DNA of 64,000 nucleotides from CAYUYV01 sp050331455 (GCA_050331455.1 JBHJGV010000005.1:1-64000); one strand, 5' to 3'; shown: positions 54,557 through 63,800, numbered from the stretch's first letter. A program made the numbers and translations. The notes: a model not told the origin generated them from the letters alone.

Positions 54557-56029
54557 TCACGCGCCGGGCACCACATCGTCCTGAGCGGTCACGATCCGGA
54601 CATTCTCCGCATGGCTCTGCCGGCTGATCCGGTAGAGGAGCAGCACGAGGGCGGATGCCACGCCGAAGACGACATAAACCATGGGAAAGGCGATGCCGTA
54701 ATCGAACAGGACGTCATCGGAGATCGTTCCGGGCCGGGCCTGAGTCGGGAACTGAATGAGATCGAGCACAATACCCAACAGGAACACGCCGAGACCCGAG
54801 GTGACCTTGCGGGCGAAGGTCCGTGTGGCGAAGAACAGCCCTTCGGAGCGCCGCTTGGTCTTTTTCTGACTTTCCTCCACCAGATCGGCGATCATGGAGG
54901 ACAGCATGGTGCCCATCATGACGAGCACGGTCACCTCCAGGAAGCTGTGTACCACGAGGATCGGCAACAGCCAGTCACTGTCATTGCCCGGAAAGAACCC
55001 TATGAGCCGCAGCACGATGGGGAGCGGATAGTTCAGGACCGCGATCAGGCTGAGCGCGATGGCCACATGCTTTTTCTCCCGGCCCCGTGCAATGCGCGAG
55101 ACCAGCATCAGGGCCACCGCCGCCGACAGGAAATGGGACAGGGTCATGTAGCGGATTTCCGACCCCGTCAGCTCCCAGAAGAAAAACTGCGTGTAGTTAT
55201 AGGCGGCCGCGGAAAAACCGGCAGCCGTGTAGAAAAAGATCGCCGACAGGAACAGGGCCAGAAAGGACCGGTCCGCGATGGTCTTCCAGAACGCGCCGAA
55301 AATTTTCAGGGTGTTGTAGGCCTCGGCCTCGGGCGGCTTGATCAGATTGGGGATGTGGTGGTGGGTCCCGATGGAAGACATCAGCATGGTGACCAGCATC
55401 AGACCACAGGCGAACAGCCCATAGCTTTCAAAAGCCTGCACACTCAAGCCGCTGGGATTGGCCTCGGTGGGCACCAGAAAGACGGAATAGGCCAGGAACG
55501 CGATTGATAGGCCGCCCCACCAGCCGAAAAAATACCGATAGCTGAGGATCGATGTCCGCTGGTCGTAATCGTCGGTGAATTCGGCCACCAGGGCGGTGTT
55601 CGGCACCTCATAAACCGTGATGAACGTCCGCACCAGAACGGACAGAACCAGCATATACAGAAACAACACTTCATTCGACACCGTCTGCGGATCCACGAGC
55701 GGGACCCAGAGCAGATAATAGGACAGCACGACCGGAATGATAGCCACATACATGAAAGGATGGCGCCGTCCCATGCGCGAGCGCCAATTGTCCGACATGT
55801 GACCGATCAGGGGATCGGAAAACCCGTCGATGACCAGGGCCACGGCGAGGGCGAGACCGGCGAGGGAAGCCGGCAACCCCAGGATCTGGCTGTAGAACAG
55901 GAGCAGAAAATAGCCAAAACCATTGTCCTTCACGCCGTAGGCGACCGAGCCGATGCCGTAAAGAATCTTGGTCGGTTTGGAGACCGGTGCCTTGCCGTGC
56001 ACTCCGTCACCCACGCCCTGATCCGCCAT
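54557..56029 (-). CDS. GPH-type MFS symporter (glycoside-pentoside-hexuronide:cation family)
   Basis: A 490-residue integral membrane protein with about 12 hydrophobic helices. Family signatures are KILYGIGSVAYGVKDNGFGYFLLLFYSQ, VIDGFSDPLIGHMSDNWRSRMGRRHPFMY and YEVPNTALVAEFTDDYDQRTSILSYR. Members carry sugars or other small molecules with a cation; marine relatives may carry unrelated compounds. The ATG at 56029 follows GGAGGAGAGGAG. The MaoC-like gene lies 86 bases downstream on the same strand, so they may be co-transcribed, but the pathway is unclear. Confidence 0.9.
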   Translation of the reverse strand: MADQGVGDGVHGKAPVSKPTKILYGIGSVAYGVKDNGFGYFLLLFYSQILGLPASLAGLALAVALVIDGFSDPLIGHMSDNWRSRMGRRHPFMYVAIIPVVLSYYLLWVPLVDPQTVSNEVLFLYMLVLSVLVRTFITVYEVPNTALVAEFTDDYDQRTSILSYRYFFGWWGGLSIAFLAYSVFLVPTEANPSGLSVQAFESYGLFACGLMLVTMLMSSIGTHHHIPNLIKPPEAEAYNTLKIFGAFWKTIADRSFLALFLSAIFFYTAAGFSAAAYNYTQFFFWELTGSEIRYMTLSHFLSAAVALMLVSRIARGREKKHVAIALSLIAVLNYPLPIVLRLIGFFPGNDSDWLLPILVVHSFLEVTVLVMMGTMLSSMIADLVEESQKKTKRRSEGLFFATRTFARKVTSGLGVFLLGIVLDLIQFPTQARPGTISDDVLFDYGIAFPMVYVVFGVASALVLLLYRISRQSHAENVRIVTAQDDVVPGA

Positions 56030-56107
56030 GCGCTCCTCTCCTCCCCGGTTGTCTCGGGCCCTTTGGCAGCGCCCTTTCTTGTTCACCCCATCCCAAAAGC
56101 CTACACT

Positions 56108-56443
56108 ATGCGCAACACGACAGATACAGGGAAGGGAGGCTCCCATGATCAAGGCCGCGCGCGCACGGACGATGTGCATCTGCGTTTCGGCAGTGCAGCA
56201 ATCATCCTCGCCTGCCTTGCGGGCCCAGCCCAGGCGGACGGGCACGGCGCAACAGGACGAACCCGAGGCCATAACGCTCAGCGTAACGCCTATTGGCGCG
56301 ATGCCCCCCTCACCCGCCGACCGGCTGGGCCGTCACCGGCACAACACGGTCATGCACCGTACCTTGCCATGCTCATTTATGGAGCGGGCACAGCCGCCGT
56401 GTGTTGGGTGCTGGAGCGGACAGGCAAAATGATCTATCCTTAA
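56108..56443 (+). CDS. Small hypothetical protein, possibly frameshifted
   Basis: This frame reads 111 residues with a hydrophobic, signal-like stretch (AAIILACLAGPAQADGH) and a C-terminal helix (YLAMLIYGAGTAAVCWVLE). The best ribosome site (GGGAAGGGAGG) instead precedes an ATG at 56145 in another frame, which reads MIKAARARTM and soon loses the hydrophobic segment. The two frames together would give a normal small membrane or exported protein, so either a frameshift has occurred or the call is wrong. Confidence 0.3.
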   Translation: MRNTTDTGKGGSHDQGRARTDDVHLRFGSAAIILACLAGPAQADGHGATGRTRGHNAQRNAYWRDAPLTRRPAGPSPAQHGHAPYLAMLIYGAGTAAVCWVLERTGKMIYP

Positions 56444-56468
56444 ACCTTCGCGAAAGGAGGGCGGAGCC

Positions 56469-56666
56469 ATGAAGACGCGTGTGCGCCCGCGCAACATTGC
56501 GGCGCGGGCCCTCAAGACCTGCCGGCCCAAAGTCCACCGGGACCGGACCAAATACACCCGAAAAGGCAGAAAGCCCCGTGGCCCCCACGGGGCTTTCGCG
56601 CATCACAGTCCCGCCAAGGGCGGATTGCCGGCCGATGCGGTGCGCCATGCAACACACGCCCTTTGA
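56469..56666 (+). CDS. Small basic ArfA-like ORF with internal terminator
   Basis: A 65-residue ORF with a strong ribosome site (AAAGGAGG then GGAG before the ATG). The first 37 residues are very basic and resemble alternative ribosome-rescue factor A: an N-x-A-x-x-A-L element (RNIAARALK) and a TKYTRKGRK tail, comparable to the KGSYMRKGK of E. coli ArfA. A perfect terminator-type hairpin (56569-56597) begins at codon 34, so transcripts may end without a stop codon, which is how arfA is controlled. Residues after the hairpin have no recognisable character. The ArfA reading is an inference from motif and architecture; the ORF could also be spurious leader. Confidence 0.5.
   Translation: MKTRVRPRNIAARALKTCRPKVHRDRTKYTRKGRKPRGPHGAFAHHSPAKGGLPADAVRHATHAL
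56569..56597 (+). terminator. Terminator-type hairpin inside the small basic ORF
   Basis: GAAAGCCCCGTGG (56569-56581) and CCACGGGGCTTTC (56585-56597) form a perfect 13-base stem with a CCC loop. The T run is only the TTT of the stem, so termination may be incomplete or depend on RNase III-type cleavage. It lies within codons 34-43 of the 56469 ORF. Confidence 0.75.
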
Positions 56667-57561
56667 CGGTTCATCCCCCCCCTTCACCATTGCACTGAAA
56701 CCGGTGGCCCCATCCGCGTGGCTCGCCGGACAGCCGCCGCTCGCACCCGTGTTGCGCCAGAAGGCGCGTCTCATGCAAACGTCCTGGCACGATGTCTTCA
56801 AGGCCCGGCCCGGGTCCCTCGGTGCCCAGGGCGAGGCCCTTTCGCTGATCGTCGATCATCTTCATCAGGATCATCCTCTGGCCCTGCGCGTGGCAGGACC
56901 GGCAAGCGTCCGGGTGCTCACATTGATCGAGACGGGGGAGCGGTTTCTGGAAGCCGAATGGGCCGGTGCGCCCCTGGCCCTGGCCGCCCGGCTGGTCGCC
57001 GACGACCTGGTGCTCATGGTACGGGAGGGCGGCGCATGGGCCTTCGATGCCGGATGCGTGTGCTTCCCCTCCTCATGGCGCCTGGAGGACAAGTTCGCCC
57101 AGCCACTGGAAGCCATCCATGCCCCGGTCCCGGGCGTGAATACATCCCTTGGGGCACGGATCAACCGGATTTTCGATCATCTGGCCCCGGATCGGCCTTT
57201 GATGCGGCAGAACTGGTCGCTCGCGACCGATCCGGCCCTGCGCCTGTCGCGCCAGGGCAACATGTTTGACTGGCCGCCGGCCCAGAAGGCCCGGGCCCAG
57301 CTGCCGCCCATCGTGATCCGTGTGGAGCACCAGACCGTCCGGAAACTGGCGCGGAGCGGCGCCATCTTGTTCACGATCCGCATCGACGTCACACCGCTTT
57401 GGACCTTGAGGGAGCGGGACGACGGGGCCGTTCTGGCGGGCGGCCTTGCGCGGGAGCTTGAAGCATTGACACCGGAACAGGCCCGCTACAAAGGGCTCGG
57501 CACGGGGCGGGAAGCGATCCTGGCGCTGCTGCGGGACTGGGCGCGGGACGAGAGGCGATAG
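56647..57561 (+). CDS. DUF3445 / haem-dependent oxidative N-demethylase family protein
   Basis: A 304-residue protein with the DUF3445 pattern: CVCFPSSWRLEDKFAQPLEAIHAPVPGVN, RINRIFDHLAPDRPLMRQNWSL, and a later IVIRVEHQTVRKL and ILFTIRIDVTPL. Characterised relatives are haem-dependent oxidative N-demethylases acting on methylamines such as dimethylamine, but many members are uncharacterised. The ATG at 56647 lacks a strong ribosome site and overlaps the end of the small basic ORF by 20 bases in another frame. It converges with cysNC, with a terminator between. Confidence 0.82.
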   Translation: MQHTPFDGSSPPFTIALKPVAPSAWLAGQPPLAPVLRQKARLMQTSWHDVFKARPGSLGAQGEALSLIVDHLHQDHPLALRVAGPASVRVLTLIETGERFLEAEWAGAPLALAARLVADDLVLMVREGGAWAFDAGCVCFPSSWRLEDKFAQPLEAIHAPVPGVNTSLGARINRIFDHLAPDRPLMRQNWSLATDPALRLSRQGNMFDWPPAQKARAQLPPIVIRVEHQTVRKLARSGAILFTIRIDVTPLWTLRERDDGAVLAGGLARELEALTPEQARYKGLGTGREAILALLRDWARDERR

Positions 57562-57562
57562 A

Positions 57563-57603
57563 CCTCAAAAGAAAGCCCGGATGCGCAGGGTCCGCATCCG
57601 GGC
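57563..57603 (-). terminator. Terminator of the cysD-cysNC transcript
   Basis: GCCCGGATGCG (57575-57585) and CGCATCCGGGC (57593-57603) form a perfect 11-base stem. Read on the minus strand it is followed by TTTCTTTT, giving a standard terminator 30 bases after the cysNC stop. The hairpin also lies just after the DUF3445 stop on the plus strand and may serve both. Confidence 0.85.
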
Positions 57604-57632
57604 AATGTGCACGTTGAGACGGTTGGAAACCG

Positions 57633-59549
57633 TCAGATCTTGAAGTTCGTGTCCACATAGGCCACGAGCTGTTCCACGCATTTTTCCACGGAACAGGTTT
57701 CGGTATCGACGACCAGATCCGGCTGGTCCGGTGCCTCATAGGGCGCGGACACACCAGTGAACTCCTTGATTTCGCCGGTCCGGGCCCGCTTGTAGAGGCC
57801 CTTCGGATCGCGGGTCTCGCAGGTCGACACGTCGGCCTTCACATAGACCTCGTGAAAGGTGCCGTCCTCGGACGCTTCCCGGGCCCGGTCCCGGTCGGAC
57901 CGGTACGGAGAGATGAAGGCCGTGATGACCACGGTTCCAGCCGTGGCGAACAGGGCCGCGACCTCACCCACCCGCCGGATGTTTTCCGCCCGGTCTTCCG
58001 GAGAGAAGCCCAGATTGGCATTGAGGCCGTACCGGACATTGTCCCCGTCCAGAACAAAGGCGTGATACCCCTTGTCGAACAGACGCTGCTCCAGCTCAAC
58101 GGCCAGGGTGGACTTGCCGGCACCGGACAGGCCGGTCAGCCAGATGACACCGCCCTTGTGGCCGAGGCGCTCGGCCCGCCGCTCCGGCGTCACCCGATAA
58201 TCGACCTTGGTGATGTTGGTGGACCGCTGGGTGATGAGTTGGCGCTGGTCGGCATAGCCTTCCATGGAAATGATACCGCCACCGGCGATGTCATATTTGT
58301 CGACGAGAACGAAGCGGCCCGTGGTGCCCATGGTGGCGAACTCGTCCACGGCGACGATCCGGCGGGCCCGGATGATGACTTCGCCCACCTGATTGCGCTC
58401 GACTTCATCGGATGCGGCATGGCCGAGCGACGTGGTGTCAATGATCCGCTCGACGCTCTGGATCGTGACTTTCGCCTCACCGGTACCGATCTTCATTTTG
58501 TAAGTCGCCCCTTCCCGGAGCGGTTCCCGGCCAAGCCAGAAGATCCGAGCCTTGAAGACATCCGTTTCGAGGGGCGCATCGGTCTCATGGCTCAAGGTCT
58601 CGCCGCGCTCGACGAAAATCTGCTCATCAAGGGTGATGCCGACGGACTGGCCAGCCTGCGCCGTCTCGGGACCGGCAATCGTACCCTTTGACGACCAGGT
58701 TTCGATCGATTTTACCCGTGCGGATTTGTTCGACGGGGAAAAGAGGACGGTTTCGCCGACTTTCAGCTGACCCGATTCGATCCGTCCGGCAATGATCCGG
58801 CGCTCATCGAATTTGTACACGTCCTGGACAGTCATGCGCAGGGGGCTCTCGACCGGGGCCGTCCGCGCCTTGAACTCATCAAGCGCACCCACCACCGTCG
58901 GTCCCGTGTACCAGTCCATCCGGGTGGACCGGGTTGCGATATTGTCTCCGTCCCGGGCGGAAATAGGCACGAAAACCGTCGGCTCGATGCCGATCGTGGA
59001 CAGATAGGACCGGTACTCTTCCTCAATGAGATTGAACTGATCCTGTTCGCAATCAACGAGATCCATCTTGTTCACGGCAACGGCCACCTGCCGGACACCC
59101 ATGAGGTGCAGGAGATAGCCGTGGCGGCGGGACTGTTCCTGAACGCCTTCACTAGCGTCGATCAGCAAAAGCGCCGCGTCGGACTGGGCGGCACCGGTGA
59201 TCATGTTCTTCAGAAACTCTTTGTGCCCCGGTGCATCAATGATGGTGTAGTCGCGATGGTCGGTCTTGAACCAGATTTGGCTGGTATCGATCGTGATGCC
59301 CTGGTCGCGTTCGGCCTGCATCGCGTCCATCAGGAAGGCCCATTCGAAGGGCATGCCGCGCCGCTCCGACATGGCCTTGATGGCTTCGTATTTGCCTTCC
59401 GGCAAGCTCCCGGTGTCATGGAACAGGCGGCCGACGAGGGTCGACTTGCCGTGGTCCACATGGCCGACGATCACGATGCGGAGCAGTTCGCGGATCCGGT
59501 CGGTGCGTGTTCCGTCAACGGATGCCAATTGTAGATTTGACTGAGCCAT
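57633..59549 (-). CDS. cysNC: Bifunctional sulfate adenylyltransferase subunit 1 / APS kinase
   Basis: A 638-residue fusion. The N-terminal GTPase/elongation-factor-like CysN part has GHVDHGKSTLVGRL (G1), DAPGHKEF (G3) and NKMDLVD (G4). The C-terminal APS kinase (about residues 440-638) has a P-loop in WLTGLSGAGKSTLA and the substrate motifs LDGDNVRYGLN, FISPYRSDRD and DPKGLYKRAR. With CysD it activates sulfate to APS, and the kinase half makes PAPS. The ATG at 59549 follows AGGAG; a GTG two codons earlier is less likely. It lies nine bases after cysD. Confidence 0.95.
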   Translation of the reverse strand: MAQSNLQLASVDGTRTDRIRELLRIVIVGHVDHGKSTLVGRLFHDTGSLPEGKYEAIKAMSERRGMPFEWAFLMDAMQAERDQGITIDTSQIWFKTDHRDYTIIDAPGHKEFLKNMITGAAQSDAALLLIDASEGVQEQSRRHGYLLHLMGVRQVAVAVNKMDLVDCEQDQFNLIEEEYRSYLSTIGIEPTVFVPISARDGDNIATRSTRMDWYTGPTVVGALDEFKARTAPVESPLRMTVQDVYKFDERRIIAGRIESGQLKVGETVLFSPSNKSARVKSIETWSSKGTIAGPETAQAGQSVGITLDEQIFVERGETLSHETDAPLETDVFKARIFWLGREPLREGATYKMKIGTGEAKVTIQSVERIIDTTSLGHAASDEVERNQVGEVIIRARRIVAVDEFATMGTTGRFVLVDKYDIAGGGIISMEGYADQRQLITQRSTNITKVDYRVTPERRAERLGHKGGVIWLTGLSGAGKSTLAVELEQRLFDKGYHAFVLDGDNVRYGLNANLGFSPEDRAENIRRVGEVAALFATAGTVVITAFISPYRSDRDRAREASEDGTFHEVYVKADVSTCETRDPKGLYKRARTGEIKEFTGVSAPYEAPDQPDLVVDTETCSVEKCVEQLVAYVDTNFKI

Positions 59550-59558
59550 GACCACTCC

Positions 59559-60353
59559 TCACATGTAACCGTCGCTGCGCAGACGCTCGAAAGCGTCCTC
59601 GGATTCGTGGTCCATCGCGCGCCCGGCCCGCTCTTCGGTCTTGATGGTTTCGAGTTCGGCGATGATCTCGTCGAGCGTTGCAGCATTGCTGTCGATCGGG
59701 AAGGTAATGCCGACCTCGCCCAGGGACCGGAACCGCTTGCCCTCCTTCGCGAAGTAAAGGGGCACGACGGGGATCTCTTCACGCTTGATGTAGCGCCAGA
59801 CATCGAGTTCGGTCCAATGGAGCAACGGGTGGATCCGGATATGGGTCCCCGGGGGATAGTCGGTCTTGTACTGGTCCCAGAATTCCGGGGGCTGGTCCCG
59901 GAAGTCCCACTGCCCCTGCTCCGTCCGCGGACTGAACACGCGCTCTTTGGCGCGCATTGACTGCTCGTCGCGGCGTATACCCGCGATGAGCCCGCCCAAT
60001 TCGTATTTCTTGACGGCTTCCTTCACGCCTTCGGTCTTGCGCGCCGCGAAACGGGAGGCGGGCGGTAGCGTGTCGTCCACGGATTCAATGGGCGGACACT
60101 CATCGGCAATGAGATTCAGGTCCCATTCCTTAGAATACTGTTCCCGAAAAGCGTAAGTCTCCGGAAATTCCGCCCCCGTATCAAGATGCATGACCGGGAA
60201 GGGCATGTGACCGAAAAAGGCCTTTTTGGCCAGCCAGATCATGACGTTGGAGTCCTTACCCAACGACCATAACATGGCGATGTTATCGATCCGGTTGAAA
60301 GCCTCACGCAGAATAAAAATGCTCTGGCTTTCGAGCTGGTCAAGCCGATCCAT
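59559..60353 (-). CDS. cysD: Sulfate adenylyltransferase subunit 2
   Basis: A 264-residue PP-loop ATP pyrophosphatase: MLWSLGKDSNVMIWLA is the PP-loop, and LDTGAEFPETYAFRE, GIRRDEQSMRAKE and HPLLHWTELDVWRYI follow. It makes APS from ATP and sulfate, driven by GTP hydrolysis in CysN. It is shorter than the 302-residue E. coli CysD and belongs to the length class usually paired with CysNC fusions. No APS/PAPS reductase genes are in the window, so the PAPS may feed either cysteine synthesis or sulfation. Confidence 0.95.
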   Translation of the reverse strand: MDRLDQLESQSIFILREAFNRIDNIAMLWSLGKDSNVMIWLAKKAFFGHMPFPVMHLDTGAEFPETYAFREQYSKEWDLNLIADECPPIESVDDTLPPASRFAARKTEGVKEAVKKYELGGLIAGIRRDEQSMRAKERVFSPRTEQGQWDFRDQPPEFWDQYKTDYPPGTHIRIHPLLHWTELDVWRYIKREEIPVVPLYFAKEGKRFRSLGEVGITFPIDSNAATLDEIIAELETIKTEERAGRAMDHESEDAFERLRSDGYM

Positions 60354-60564
60354 GACTCTCCTTTCCCGTCTCGTAGGGGTCCCGCGCCTTGCGCATGGAC
60401 CGCGTGCCTGTTGGCGATAGCCGCGGTCCTTGATGGACCTCGACCGGCTGAAACTGTCCTTGTGACCTTTGAGCGTCGCCCCTTCCGCCCCTTTGAGCAG
60501 GCTGCCCTTTTACGCAGGGCCAGGGATCCGCCGATACGGTCCCATTTTTGCCGACTGTCGATGG

Positions 60565-61914
60565 TCAGGCCGCCGCTTCAATCTCCGCCGCAATGGCGTC
60601 CACGACTTCCCTGACCACTTTCTCATCGGGCCCTTCGCCCATGACCCGGATGAGAGGTTCCGTGCCCGATGGCCGGACGAGAATACGGCCATCCGCACCC
60701 AGCCGGATCTCGGCGGCACGGATTGCCGTTTGAACACGATGCGCCTCAATGGGTTCGGCTCCCATACGAGGCACACGCACATTCTTCAGCACCTGCGGAA
60801 GCGGGTCAAAGAGATGGCAGACCTCATTTGCGGGGCGCCCTTTGGTGATGAGACAGGCCAGTACCTGCAACGCAGCAATAAGGCCATCACCAGTTGTTGC
60901 ATAGTCTCCCAAAATGATGTGGCCGGACTGTTCTCCGCCCACATTGAATCCGTTCGCCCGCATATGCTCGATCACGTGCCGGTCGCCCACCTTGGTCCGG
61001 ATGAGCTTGAGGCCATGGGACGCCAGAAAGAGCTCAAGGCCCAAATTCGACATGACCGTGGCGACAAGACCGGGCCCGTCCAAGCGATCCTCTTGTTTCA
61101 TGGCCAAAGTGATCAAAGCCATGATCTGGTCGCCGTTTATGATTTTACCAGTGTTATCGGCAAGAATAACCCGGTCGGCATCGCCATCCAGGGCGATACC
61201 CAAATCGGCCCCGGTCTGGCGCACTGTTTCACACATCAACTGAGGTGATGTCGAACCGCAATCGCCATTGATATTGAAGCCGTCCGGTTCGTCTCCCAGG
61301 GGGATAACATCCGCCCCGAGCTCCCATAAGACCGCAGGAGCCACTTTATAGGCAGCACCGTGGGCGCAATCAATCACGATTTTCAGTCCTTCAAGACTGA
61401 GCTGACGGGGAAAGGTGCCCTTCGCAAATTCAATGTAGCGCGCCTGGGCGTCATCCACCCGTTTTGCCCGCCCCAACTGTGCCGGTGCAGGCAAACCGTC
61501 AATGGCTCCCTTGGCAACCAGAGCCTCGATGGCCGCCTCCGCGTCGTCGGATAGTTTGTACCCGTCGGGTCCGAACAGCTTGATCCCATTGTCTTCGTAG
61601 GAATTGTGGGACGCGGAAAGCATGACGCCCAAATCGGCGCGCAAGGATCGGACCATCATCGCCACGGCCGGCGTCGGCAAGGGTCCGAACAGGAACACGT
61701 CCATCCCAACGGCCGTGAAGCCCGCCGTCAGGGCCGGCTCCAGCATATAACCGGACAATCGCGTGTCTTTGCCGATCACGACCCGGTGACGGTGGTCGCC
61801 GCGCGTGAAACGATGCCCGGCGGCCATACCCACCAAAAGGGCGGTCTGCGCATCCATAGGCGGCGTATTGGTGCGGCCACGAATCCCGTCTGTTCCGAAA
61901 AGCCGACCCGCCAT
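60565..61914 (-). CDS. glmM: Phosphoglucosamine mutase
   Basis: A 449-residue hexose-phosphate mutase: LFGTDGIRGRTN at the N terminus, the phosphoserine loop VMLSASHNSYEDNGIKLF, the metal-binding LDGDADRVI, the sugar-binding GGEQSGHII and the C-terminal phosphate loop RILVRPSGTEPLIRVM. It converts glucosamine-6-phosphate to glucosamine-1-phosphate for peptidoglycan and LPS. The ATG at 61914 (MAGRLFGTDG) is chosen for the family N terminus, with AAGAGAGG upstream. It lies 65 bases downstream of glmS on the same strand, so the two probably form an operon. Confidence 0.95.
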   Translation of the reverse strand: MAGRLFGTDGIRGRTNTPPMDAQTALLVGMAAGHRFTRGDHRHRVVIGKDTRLSGYMLEPALTAGFTAVGMDVFLFGPLPTPAVAMMVRSLRADLGVMLSASHNSYEDNGIKLFGPDGYKLSDDAEAAIEALVAKGAIDGLPAPAQLGRAKRVDDAQARYIEFAKGTFPRQLSLEGLKIVIDCAHGAAYKVAPAVLWELGADVIPLGDEPDGFNINGDCGSTSPQLMCETVRQTGADLGIALDGDADRVILADNTGKIINGDQIMALITLAMKQEDRLDGPGLVATVMSNLGLELFLASHGLKLIRTKVGDRHVIEHMRANGFNVGGEQSGHIILGDYATTGDGLIAALQVLACLITKGRPANEVCHLFDPLPQVLKNVRVPRMGAEPIEAHRVQTAIRAAEIRLGADGRILVRPSGTEPLIRVMGEGPDEKVVREVVDAIAAEIEAAA

Positions 61915-61979
61915 CCCGCAACACCTCTCTTGCCCATCGATTCCGTCCCGGACGCGCGGCGGCGGCCCGGCGCGCATGC

Positions 61980-63800
61980 TCATTCAACAGTTACGGATTT
62001 CGCAAGATTGCGCGGCTGGTCCACGTCCGTTCCCTTCGCCACGGCCGTCCAATAGGCGAGGAGCTGGACGGGCACGACATAGAGCAGCGGCGTGATGAGC
62101 GGGTCCACCTTGGGCACTTCGATAATCCGCCAGGCCCGGTCACCGGCCCGCTGACGCCCCTCGGGGTCGGTGACCAGCACGACCCGCCCGCCCCGGGCCG
62201 CCACCTCTTCCATGTTGGAGACGGTTTTGCTGAACAGCTCATCGAAAGGCGCCAGGATCACCACCGGCACCTGTTCGTCCACCAGGGCGATGGGCCCGTG
62301 CTTCAGCTCGCCGGCCGCATAGCCTTCGGCATGGATGTAACTGATTTCCTTGAGCTTCAGCGCGCCTTCGAGGGCAATGGGATAGGTGATCCCCCGGCCG
62401 ATGAACAGGACATCCCGGGCCTTTGCCAGATCATGGCCGAGAGCCTCGTAAAGCCCCTCATCCCGCAGCACCGCCGCGATGACCCCGGGCACCTCCAAGA
62501 GATGGCGCACAAGTTCGGCTTCCCGGGCATTGTCCAGAACGCCCCGCGCCCGCCCCGCCGCAATGGCGAGGGCGCTCAGCACACTGAGTTGGCTGATGAA
62601 AGCCTTGGTGGACGCAACGCCGATTTCAGGCCCCGCAAAGGTCGGCAGCGTGCGGTCGGCCTCGCGCACCATGGTGGATTCCGGCGCATTGACGATGGCC
62701 ATGGTCTCCACACCCTGGTCCCGGCAATAGCGCAGGGCTGCGAGCGTGTCGGCGGTTTCCCCGGACTGGGAAATGAACAGACCCCGGCTGCCGGGCAGCA
62801 GGAGAGGCTCGCGGTAGCGGAACTCCGAGGCGACGTCGAGATCGACGGGCAGCCGAGCCAGCCGTTCGAACCAGTACCGCGCCACCAGCCCGGCATAGAA
62901 TGCGGTCCCGCAGGCCGATATGTTCAGCACATTGACGGACCTGAAATCCGGACTGTCGGGAACGACGATGCGCTCTTGAACCGGATCGACATAGTAACTC
63001 AAGGTATGGGCGACCGCGTCGGGCTGCTCGTGGATCTCCTTGGCCATGAAATGGCGATGGTTGCCTTTCCCCACCAGGGCCGGAGAGATGCTGACCACTT
63101 TGACGTCCCGCGCAGCGGACCCACCCGAGGCATCACGCAGATCCGCACCCGAACGGCTGAGGATGACCCAATCATCCTCTTCTAGATAGGCCACGCGTTT
63201 CGTGATGCCGGCAAGGCCAATGGCGTCCGAGCCCAGATACATCTCGCCGTCGCCGAAACCCACGACAAGCGGGCTGCCTCGCCGTGCACCGATCATCAGA
63301 TCGTCTTCACCTTCGAAGATGACCGCGAGGGCGAAGGCGCCGTGCAGGTCGCCCAGGCTTGCCTGGACGCTGGCCTCGGGGGACAGGCCGCGCGCCTTGT
63401 GACTGGCGATCAGATGGGCGATGACCTCGCTGTCCGTGTCCGTCTCAAAGACGAAACCGTCAGCCTCCAGCCGGTGTTTCAGATCGCGGAAATTTTCGAT
63501 AATGCCGTTATGGACGAGCCCGACCCCGTCAGCACTGTGCGGGTGGGCATTTCGTTCGGACGGGACACCATGGGTCGCCCAGCGGGTGTGGCCGATGCCA
63601 ACCGCCCCCTCGAGAGGTGCGTCACCGATCAGCGCATCCAGGCTTGACAGTTTGCCGACAGCCCGCCGACGATCCAACTGCCCTTTGTTGACTGTCGCAA
63701 TACCGGCGGAGTCGTAACCGCGATATTCCAGGTGTTGGAGGGCTTGCAGGAGCCGGGGAACAACCCCGTCCTGGCCGACGATTCCGACGATACCACACAT
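61980..63800 (-). CDS. glmS: Glutamine-fructose-6-phosphate aminotransferase (isomerizing)
   Basis: A 606-residue enzyme with the class II glutamine amidotransferase domain (MCGIVGIVG, catalytic Cys2 becoming N-terminal; GHTRWATHG; AHPHS) and two SIS sugar-isomerase domains (ISACGTAFYAG, ISQSGETADTLAALR, ASTKAFISQLSVL, GRGITYPIALEGALKLKEISYIHAEGYAAGELKHGPIALVD). It makes glucosamine-6-phosphate, the first step of the hexosamine pathway continued by glmM. It is full length. Confidence 0.96.
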   Translation of the reverse strand: MCGIVGIVGQDGVVPRLLQALQHLEYRGYDSAGIATVNKGQLDRRRAVGKLSSLDALIGDAPLEGAVGIGHTRWATHGVPSERNAHPHSADGVGLVHNGIIENFRDLKHRLEADGFVFETDTDSEVIAHLIASHKARGLSPEASVQASLGDLHGAFALAVIFEGEDDLMIGARRGSPLVVGFGDGEMYLGSDAIGLAGITKRVAYLEEDDWVILSRSGADLRDASGGSAARDVKVVSISPALVGKGNHRHFMAKEIHEQPDAVAHTLSYYVDPVQERIVVPDSPDFRSVNVLNISACGTAFYAGLVARYWFERLARLPVDLDVASEFRYREPLLLPGSRGLFISQSGETADTLAALRYCRDQGVETMAIVNAPESTMVREADRTLPTFAGPEIGVASTKAFISQLSVLSALAIAAGRARGVLDNAREAELVRHLLEVPGVIAAVLRDEGLYEALGHDLAKARDVLFIGRGITYPIALEGALKLKEISYIHAEGYAAGELKHGPIALVDEQVPVVILAPFDELFSKTVSNMEEVAARGGRVVLVTDPEGRQRAGDRAWRIIEVPKVDPLITPLLYVVPVQLLAYWTAVAKGTDVDQPRNLAKSVTVE

